From: Ramlibacter sp. Leaf400
GTDB taxonomy: Bacteria; Pseudomonadota; Gammaproteobacteria; Burkholderiales; Burkholderiaceae_C
Length of the DNA stretch: 64,000 nucleotides
Assembly: GCF_001424545.1 (NCBI RefSeq)
Contig: NZ_LMQL01000011.1
Span: 348,593-412,592 of the forward strand
Direction of reading: 5' to 3'
The first letter of the stretch is position 1; the number at the start of each line of letters is the position of its first letter. Below, in pieces: positions 31,781-37,999 of this stretch. The translations under genes were made by a program, and so were the position numbers. Below the pieces are notes generated by a model. It was not told the origin of the DNA and searched no databases. It saw nothing but the letters and a program-made list of their open reading frames with translations.

Positions 31781-31832
31781 GCGCGGGCTTTCGAAGGGGC
31801 CGACAGCATAGTGCAAGCCCTGCGGCGCGCCG

Positions 31833-31850
31833 CTGGCACGGACCGTGCAT
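31833..31850 (+). promoter_or_regulatory. Sigma-54 promoter of the nitrate MFS transporter gene
   Basis: CTGGCACGGACCGTGCAT: GG (31835-31836) and GC (31847-31848) at exact 10-nt spacing with consensus flanks TGGCACG and TGCA. Predicted start near 31860, leaving a ~127-nt leader before the ATG. Second sigma-54 promoter in the nitrate locus. Confidence 0.83.
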
Positions 31851-31862
31851 GGAGGCAGGCGT

Positions 31863-31967
31863 CGGGTGCGATGCTGCACCCGGACCGTGCACCGTACCGC
31901 CGGTCCCGCGCACAACGCCGTGTGCTGTCCTGTACTCCCCCGAATGGGGTGGAGCCGCCCCGGCTCC
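31863..31967 (+). promoter_or_regulatory. Structured leader of the nitrate MFS gene with ANTAR-like hairpin
   Basis: Hairpin A: CGGGTGC/GCACCCG with hexaloop GATGCT (31863-31882; G at loop position 1, G at 4). Hairpin B: GCGCAC/GTGTGC with hexaloop AACGCC (31908-31925; A1 and G4 as ANTAR needs). Then CCCC-GGGG and a 7-bp stem GGAGCCG/CGGCTCC (31951-31967). No T-run, so control may be at translation or Rho-dependent. The ATG has no clear Shine-Dalgarno. Confidence 0.6.
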
Positions 31968-31986
31968 GCCCGGGTCCAGACACACG

Positions 31987-33237
31987 ATGAACCAGCGCAC
32001 GCCTTTCCTGCAGTCCGGCCACGTTCCCACCCTCGTCGCGGCATTCCTGTACTTCGCGTTCTCCTGCGCGATCTGGGTGCTGAACGGCGCCATGGCGCCC
32101 TTCATCCGCGAGGCCTATCAGCTCACCGCCGCCCAGCAGGGCCTGATGCTGTCGGTGCCCATCATCGCCGGCGCCGTCATGCGCTTCCCGCTGGGCCTGC
32201 TGGCGCAGTACATCGGCCGCAAGTCGGCCACCCTGGTCGAGATGGGCCTGGTCTGCGTGGCCATGCTGTTCGGCCTGCTGTTCGTCGACAGCTTCAACGA
32301 CCTGCTGGCCATGGGCGTGCTGCTGGGCATCGCCGGCGCCAGCTTCGGCGTGGCGCTGTCCCTGGGCGCTGGCTCGTTCCCGCCGCAGCACAAGGGCCTG
32401 GCCATGGGCCTGGTCGGCGCCGGCAACGTGGGCACCGCGGTGTCGGTGCTGGCGGCGCCGCCGCTGGCCCAGTGGCTGGGCTGGCAGGCGGTCTACGGCG
32501 TGGCGGCCTGCGCCATCCTGGTCCCGGCCGCGGTGATGGTGATCTTCGCCCGCGAGCCCCAGGACGTGGACCCGCACGCGGGCCTGCGCGAGCACACGGC
32601 CTGCCTGTTCGAGCGCGACGGCTGGGTGTTCAGCCTGATCTACTGCGTCACCTTCGGCGGCTTCATCGGCCTGACCAGCTTCCTGCCCTCGTACTACTTC
32701 GAGCAGTTCGGCGTGAGCAAGGTGCAGGCGGGGCAGCTGACCATGCTGGCGGCCTTCATGGGCGCCACGCTGCGCGTGGTGGGCGGCTGGATCTCCGACC
32801 GCTGGGGCGGCCTGAACACGCTCACCCTGGTGCTGGTGGTGGTCACCGTCTCCCTCGTGCTGATCGGGTTCTCGGGCGCGTCGCTGGTGGCCACCACGCT
32901 CCTGATGATGCTGTGCTTCGCCGCGCTGGGCGCGGGCAACGGCGCGCTGTTCCAGCTGGTGCCGCTGCGCTGGCCCACCACCACGGCGGTGGCCGGCTCG
33001 ATGATCGGCGAGATCGGCGCGCTGGGTGGCGGACTGGTGCCGGCGTCGATGGGCCTGTCGCGCCAGTACCTGGGCAGCTACGCCTGGGGCTTCTTCCTGT
33101 TCGCGGCGCTGTCCCTGGTGGTGCTGGTGGTGATGCGCATCATGCAGATCCGCTGGACCCGAACCTGGGCCGAGAAGGGTGGCCGCGCGCGGCTGCGGCC
33201 TTCGCCGGCGCCGGTGCGCGGAGGGAAGGCGGCATGA
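31987..33237 (+). CDS. Nitrate/nitrite MFS transporter (NarK/NasA type)
   Basis: 416 aa, about 12 transmembrane helices, nitrate-nitrite porter family. Two nitrate signature segments are visible, GAGNVGTAVSVLAAPPLAQ and GAGNGALFQLVPLRW, and GLLAQYIGRK is the MFS loop 2-3 motif. Start ATG 31987 (MNQRTPFLQSGH); an upstream in-frame ATG at 31849 would translate the regulatory leader and was rejected. Short basic C-terminal tail. Second nitrate uptake route besides NrtABC. Confidence 0.92.
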   Translation: MNQRTPFLQSGHVPTLVAAFLYFAFSCAIWVLNGAMAPFIREAYQLTAAQQGLMLSVPIIAGAVMRFPLGLLAQYIGRKSATLVEMGLVCVAMLFGLLFVDSFNDLLAMGVLLGIAGASFGVALSLGAGSFPPQHKGLAMGLVGAGNVGTAVSVLAAPPLAQWLGWQAVYGVAACAILVPAAVMVIFAREPQDVDPHAGLREHTACLFERDGWVFSLIYCVTFGGFIGLTSFLPSYYFEQFGVSKVQAGQLTMLAAFMGATLRVVGGWISDRWGGLNTLTLVLVVVTVSLVLIGFSGASLVATTLLMMLCFAALGAGNGALFQLVPLRWPTTTAVAGSMIGEIGALGGGLVPASMGLSRQYLGSYAWGFFLFAALSLVVLVVMRIMQIRWTRTWAEKGGRARLRPSPAPVRGGKAA

Positions 33238-33242
33238 CAGCC

Positions 33243-33332
33243 CGTCATTCCCGCGAAGGCGGGAATCCAGAGCTTCCGCATTCCGGTGCCCCGCAAGGGA
33301 AGCACTGGGTCCCCGCCTCCGCGGGGACGACG
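33243..33332. repeat. REP-like palindromic element
   Basis: Left arm GTCATTCCCGCGAAGGCGGG and right arm TCCCCGCCTCCGCGGGGACG flanking a 33-bp spacer, between the convergent MFS and kinase/phosphatase genes. Confidence 0.85.
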
Positions 33333-33338
33333 AGGGCT

Positions 33339-35057
33339 CTATCTCGGCAGGAACAGCAGCCAGAACAGCAGCAGGCCGTTCAGGACCACGGACGCGACCA
33401 GCGCGGCCTTCCACACGCCGGCGGGGTCGCGGCTGAAGTAGGGCGTGGCGCCGGGCGCGGCGATCGGGCGGGAGGCGCCGCGCTCCAGCGCGAGCACGAA
33501 TTCCTCGGCGGTCTCGAACCGCTGCCGGGCGTCGCGGGCGACCGCGCGCAGCACGACGTGGTCGAGCCAGATCGGCACGTCCGGCCGCAGCCGCGACGGT
33601 GGCTTGGGGTCGCGCCGGTAGCGCGCCAGCTGGTAGGGCTCGACCTCGCCGTACGGCAGGTGGCCGGTGAGCCACTGGTACAGCGTCACACCCAGGGCGT
33701 ACAGGTCGCTGCCGGGCGTCGCGGCGGCGCCGCCCTCGCCCTCCCACTGCTCGGGGTTCATGTAGCTGGGCGTGCCGGCATGCAGGCTGCGTTCGACCGC
33801 CGACTCCTGGCCGGACACCGCGACGCCCAGGTCCAGCACGCGCCAGGCGCCGTCGTCGCCCAGGTGCAGGTTGCCGGGCTTGATGTCCCGGTGCACCACC
33901 CCCTGGCGGTGCAGCCGGCCGAGCGAGCGGGCCACGGCGATGCCGCCCTGCACCACCTGTTCGACGCTGAACGCGCGTTTGCGCGCGAGCGCCTGTTCCA
34001 GCGTGCTGCCGCCATGCCAGTCGAACACGGCGTAGAAGGCGCTGGGCTCGCGCGGCTCGCGCACGTTGACGAAGCCGCTGCCGGTGCCGCCGGAGCGCTC
34101 GGCCAGCCGCAGCCCCAGCCAGACCTCGTGGGCCAGCATGGCGCGCTCCTCCGGGTCGCCGGCACGCGATTCGTGCAGGGTCTTGATCGTCACCAGTTCG
34201 CGGCTGGCGTTGTCGCGGGCCTGGTAGAGCCGGTGCAGGCCGGTGTCGGCCACGACGGCGGTGACCGTGTACTGGTCCAGCGTGTCGCCCACCTTCAGGC
34301 GCCCGGGCACCGGCCGCTGCCGGCCGCCGATCAGCTCCTCCAGCCGCGCGTCGGCCAGGTCCAGGACTCGGATCACCAGCGCGCTGGCGTTGTCGCGGCT
34401 GCCGGCCTGCAGCGCGGCGCGCACGAGGGTCTCGCTGGCCGCCTGCGCCTCGCCTTCGGTGGCGCGCTGCGCCAGCTGCCGCAGCTGCATCGCGCCCAGC
34501 GCGCCATGCACGCCGTCGCTGGTCAGCAGGAACACGTCGCCCCGCTGCAGCTCGCCCTGCAGGTAGTCGACCCGCACGTGGTCCTCCAGGCCGATGGCCC
34601 GGGTGAGGCGGCTGCGCAGGTCGGGATGCTCGAAGGCGTGGTCGGTCGTGAGCTGCTCGCAGCGGCCCTCGCGCAGCAGCCAGGCGCGGGTGTCGCCGAC
34701 GTGGGCCAGGGTGTAGCTGTGGCCGCGAAGAACCAGGGCCGTCAGCGTGGTCATGGCGCCGCCCCCGGCGCGCCGGTTGGCCGAGGCCAGCCAGGCGTTC
34801 TGGGCGCCGATCAGGCGGTCCAGCGCCACGCTGGTGTCCCAGGTGGCCGGCGTTCCGAAGTAGTCCTGCAGCACCGTCATCACCGTGGTCTGGGCCGCCT
34901 CGCGGCCGCCGCCGCCCGCCGCGACGCCGTCGGCGATGGCCGCCACCAGGCCGTGCCCGGTTTCATGCGCCTGCGGCCGCTGCGCCGCGGCGAAATCCTC
35001 GTTCCCGGCCCGCGCGCCGCGTTCGCTGTGCCAGCCGATGTCCACCCGCAGCGCCAT
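33339..35057 (-). CDS. Bifunctional PP2C phosphatase / Ser-Thr protein kinase, membrane-anchored
   Basis: 572 aa fusion. PP2C domain ~5-235 with metal-site acids (GNEDF, ADGVA, TSDGVHG, GSRDNAS). Kinase domain ~260-520 with TIKTL lysine, catalytic VVHRDIKPGN, DLG in place of DFG and AGTPSYMNPEQW. A C-terminal helix (~548-568) would anchor it in the inner membrane. Start ATG 35057. Divergent from nirB with 68 bp between. A comparable kinase sits beside nirB and the nitrate transporter gene in Pseudomonas (from memory), so a link to nitrate control is plausible but unproven. Confidence 0.9.
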   Translation of the reverse strand: MALRVDIGWHSERGARAGNEDFAAAQRPQAHETGHGLVAAIADGVAAGGGGREAAQTTVMTVLQDYFGTPATWDTSVALDRLIGAQNAWLASANRRAGGGAMTTLTALVLRGHSYTLAHVGDTRAWLLREGRCEQLTTDHAFEHPDLRSRLTRAIGLEDHVRVDYLQGELQRGDVFLLTSDGVHGALGAMQLRQLAQRATEGEAQAASETLVRAALQAGSRDNASALVIRVLDLADARLEELIGGRQRPVPGRLKVGDTLDQYTVTAVVADTGLHRLYQARDNASRELVTIKTLHESRAGDPEERAMLAHEVWLGLRLAERSGGTGSGFVNVREPREPSAFYAVFDWHGGSTLEQALARKRAFSVEQVVQGGIAVARSLGRLHRQGVVHRDIKPGNLHLGDDGAWRVLDLGVAVSGQESAVERSLHAGTPSYMNPEQWEGEGGAAATPGSDLYALGVTLYQWLTGHLPYGEVEPYQLARYRRDPKPPSRLRPDVPIWLDHVVLRAVARDARQRFETAEEFVLALERGASRPIAAPGATPYFSRDPAGVWKAALVASVVLNGLLLFWLLFLPR

Positions 35058-35125
35058 GCGCCGATGGTAGCGGCGCGCGCCCGCATTGCATCCCCGAATC
35101 GTTTCTTGAAGACAGGAGTCCCCCG

Positions 35126-37573
35126 ATGAAGAAGATGAAGCTAGTGATGGTCGGCAACGGCATGGCCGGCGTCCGCACGATCGAGGAACTGCTGAAGATC
35201 TCACCGGAGCTGTACGAGATCACCGTGTTCGGCGCCGAGCCGCACCCGAACTACAACCGCATCCTGCTGTCGCCGGTGCTGGCCGGCGAGCAGACGCTGG
35301 ACGAGATCGTGCTGAACTCCTGGGAGTGGTACGAGCAGAACGGCATCCGCCTGCACGCCGGCAAGAAGGTGGTGGAGATCGACCGCGTGCGCCGCGTGGT
35401 GCGCGCCGAGGACGGCACCGAGGAGCCCTACGACCGGCTGCTGCTGTGCACCGGCTCCAACCCCTTCATCCTGCCGGTGCCCGGCAAGGACCTGCAGGGC
35501 GTGATCGCCTACCGCGACATCGCCGACACCAACGCCATGATCGAGGCGGCCAGCGTCTACAAGAAGGCGGTGGTGATCGGCGGCGGCCTGCTGGGCCTGG
35601 AGGCCGCCAACGGCCTGATGAAGCGCGGCATGGACGTCACGGTGGTCCACGTCATGCCCTGGCTGATGGAGCGCCAGCTCGACGAAGTGGCCGGCAAGCT
35701 GCTGCAGAAGTCGCTGGAAGAGCGCGGCCTGAAGTTCCGCATGGGCGCGCAGACGCAGGAGCTGGTGGGCGACGACGGCGGCCGGGTCAAGGCGATCCGC
35801 TTCAAGGACGGCACCGAGGACGAAGCCCAGCTGGTGGTGATGGCCGTGGGCATCCGTCCCAGCACCGAGCTGGCCGAGAAGGCGCGCCTGCACTGCAACC
35901 GCGGCATCGTGGTCACCGACACCATGCAGACCGTGACCGACGCGCGCATCTACTCGGTGGGCGAATGCGCGGCGCACCGCGGCATCGCCTACGGCCTGGT
36001 CGCGCCGCTGTTCGAGCAGGCCAAGGTGGCGGCCAACCACCTGGCGCAGTTCGGCATCGGCCGCTACACCGGCTCGCTGACCTCCACCAAGCTGAAGGTG
36101 ACCGGCATCGACCTGTTCTCCGCCGGCGAGTTCATGGGCGGCGAAGGCAGCGAGCAGATCGTGATGAGCGACCCCTTCGGCGGCGTCTACAAGAAGCTGG
36201 TGATCAAGGACGACAAGCTGGTGGGCGCCTGCCTGTACGGCGACACCGTGGACGGCAGCTGGTACTTCAAGCTGCTGCGCGAGGGCCGCAAGGTCAGCGA
36301 CATCCGCGACAAGCTGATGTTCGGCGAGTCCAACCTGGGCGATGCCGGCCACCAGGGCCAGAGCAAGGCCGCCGCCCTGGCCGACACCGACGAGGTGTGC
36401 GGCTGCAACGGCGTGAGCAAGGGCTCGATCTGCAAGGCGATCAAGGAAAAGGGCCTGTTCACGCTGGACGAGGTGCGCAAGCACACCAAGGCCAGCGCGT
36501 CCTGCGGCTCCTGCACCGGCCTGGTGGAGCAGATCATCATGTTCACCGCGGGCGGCGACTATTCGGCCACGCCCAAGAAGAAGGCGGTGTGCGGCTGCAC
36601 CGACCACAGCCACCAGGACGTGCGCGACGCCATCCGCACCAACCGGCTGCTGACGATCGCCGACACCATGAAGTTCATGGAGTGGCGCACCCCCAACGGC
36701 TGCGCCACCTGCCGCCCGGCGATCAACTACTACCTGATCTCCACCTGGCCCAAGGAGGCCAGGGACGATCCGCAGTCGCGCTACATCAACGAGCGAAGCC
36801 ACGCGAACATCCAGAAGGACGGCACCTACTCGGTGATCCCGCGCATGTGGGGCGGCGAGACCACCGCGGCCGAACTGCGGCGCATCGCCGACGTGGTGGA
36901 CAAGTACCAGATCCCCACCGTGAAGGTCACGGGCGGCCAGCGCATCGACCTGCTGGGCGTGAAGAAGGAGGACCTGCAGGACGTCTGGAAGGACATCGGC
37001 ATGCCCTCGGGCCACGCTTATGCCAAGGCGCTGCGCACGGTCAAGACCTGCGTGGGCAGCGAGTGGTGCCGCTTCGGCACGCAGGACTCCACCCAGATGG
37101 GCAAGGACCTGGAGAAGGCGCTCTGGCGCATGTACGCGCCGCACAAGGTGAAGCTGGCGGTGTCGGGGTGCCCGCGCAACTGCGCCGAGTCCGGCATCAA
37201 GGACGTGGGCGTGATCGGCGTGGACTCCGGCTGGGAGCTCTACGTCGCCGGCAACGGCGGCATCAAGACCGAGGCCGGCCAGTTCTTCTGCAAGGTCAAG
37301 ACCCGCGAGGAGGTGCTGGAGTACAGCGGCGCGTTCCTGCAGCTGTACCGCGAGGAAGGCTGGTACCTGGAGCGGACCGTGCATTACGTGAACCGCGTCG
37401 GCCTGGATCACGTGAAGAAGAAGGTGCTGGACGACCACGAAGGCCGCAAGGCGCTGTGGGAGCGGCTGCAGTTCAGCCTGGACGGCGAGCCCGACCCCTG
37501 GTTCGAGCACGACAAGGCGCAGGTGGACACGCGGCAGTTCGGCAAGCTGCAGGCCGAGGGACAGGAAGCATGA
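35126..37573 (+). CDS. nirB: Assimilatory nitrite reductase, large subunit
   Basis: Reduces nitrite to ammonium with NAD(P)H. 815 aa. N-terminal FAD/NAD(P)H oxidoreductase (MVGNGMAGVRT; VVIGGGLLGLEAANGL), a BFD-like [2Fe-2S] region (VCGCNGVSKGSICKAI, SCGSCTG), and a siroheme/[4Fe-4S] domain with C-x5-C (TCVGSEWCRFG) and C-x3-C (SGCPRNCAESG). ATG 35126 preceded by AGGAG. The short upstream gap shows no ANTAR hairpins or sigma-54 box. Overlaps nirD by ATGA. Confidence 0.97.
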   Translation: MKKMKLVMVGNGMAGVRTIEELLKISPELYEITVFGAEPHPNYNRILLSPVLAGEQTLDEIVLNSWEWYEQNGIRLHAGKKVVEIDRVRRVVRAEDGTEEPYDRLLLCTGSNPFILPVPGKDLQGVIAYRDIADTNAMIEAASVYKKAVVIGGGLLGLEAANGLMKRGMDVTVVHVMPWLMERQLDEVAGKLLQKSLEERGLKFRMGAQTQELVGDDGGRVKAIRFKDGTEDEAQLVVMAVGIRPSTELAEKARLHCNRGIVVTDTMQTVTDARIYSVGECAAHRGIAYGLVAPLFEQAKVAANHLAQFGIGRYTGSLTSTKLKVTGIDLFSAGEFMGGEGSEQIVMSDPFGGVYKKLVIKDDKLVGACLYGDTVDGSWYFKLLREGRKVSDIRDKLMFGESNLGDAGHQGQSKAAALADTDEVCGCNGVSKGSICKAIKEKGLFTLDEVRKHTKASASCGSCTGLVEQIIMFTAGGDYSATPKKKAVCGCTDHSHQDVRDAIRTNRLLTIADTMKFMEWRTPNGCATCRPAINYYLISTWPKEARDDPQSRYINERSHANIQKDGTYSVIPRMWGGETTAAELRRIADVVDKYQIPTVKVTGGQRIDLLGVKKEDLQDVWKDIGMPSGHAYAKALRTVKTCVGSEWCRFGTQDSTQMGKDLEKALWRMYAPHKVKLAVSGCPRNCAESGIKDVGVIGVDSGWELYVAGNGGIKTEAGQFFCKVKTREEVLEYSGAFLQLYREEGWYLERTVHYVNRVGLDHVKKKVLDDHEGRKALWERLQFSLDGEPDPWFEHDKAQVDTRQFGKLQAEGQEA

Positions 37574-37998
37574 AGACGAACGACTGGAAAGTGATCTGCC
37601 GGGTGGACGACATCCCGGTGCTGGGGTCCCGGCGCGTGGCGCGCCCGCGCGGCATGGACGTCGCGGTGTTCCGCAACGACCAGGACCAGGTGTTCGCCCT
37701 GCTCGACCGCTGCCCGCACAAGGGCGGCCCGCTGTCGCAGGGCATCGTGTTCGGCACCAGCGTGGCCTGCCCGCTGCACAACTGGACCATCGGGCTGGAC
37801 GACGGCTGCGCCAAGGGGCCGGACGAAGGCTGCACCCAGCGCTTCGCCTGCAAGGTGCAGGACGGCCAGGTGCTGCTGGACCCGGTGGAGCTGGCGACGC
37901 TGGCCACCGACGTCGAGCCGCCGCGGGCCGGCCCGTGCGCGGGCACCGGCGCGCTGGGCGACGCCTCGCACGACGTGCAGGCGCCGCACGGGCAGTGA
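37570..37998 (+). CDS. nirD: Nitrite reductase small subunit, Rieske type
   Basis: 142 aa. Rieske-like fold with intact ligand motifs CPHKGG and CPLHNW, so a [2Fe-2S] cluster is expected, unlike the E. coli NirD, which lost them. The last ~25 residues are an unstructured Gly/Ala/His tail. ATG 37570 overlaps the nirB stop. Partner of NirB in the cytosol. Confidence 0.95.
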   Translation: MKTNDWKVICRVDDIPVLGSRRVARPRGMDVAVFRNDQDQVFALLDRCPHKGGPLSQGIVFGTSVACPLHNWTIGLDDGCAKGPDEGCTQRFACKVQDGQVLLDPVELATLATDVEPPRAGPCAGTGALGDASHDVQAPHGQ

Positions 37999-37999
37999 G

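Noticed and set aside
31951..31967. Intrinsic terminator in the MFS leader
   Set aside because: The 7-bp stem is strong but no T-run follows, so it was described as leader structure only.
31849..31986. Longer N terminus of the MFS transporter from ATG 31849
   Set aside because: It would begin at or upstream of the predicted transcript start and translate the structured leader; the family N terminus fits ATG 31987.
35058..35125. Sigma-54 or ANTAR leader before nirB
   Set aside because: A TTGCA-like -12 is present, but no GG lies 10 nt upstream, and the gap is too short for twin hexaloops.
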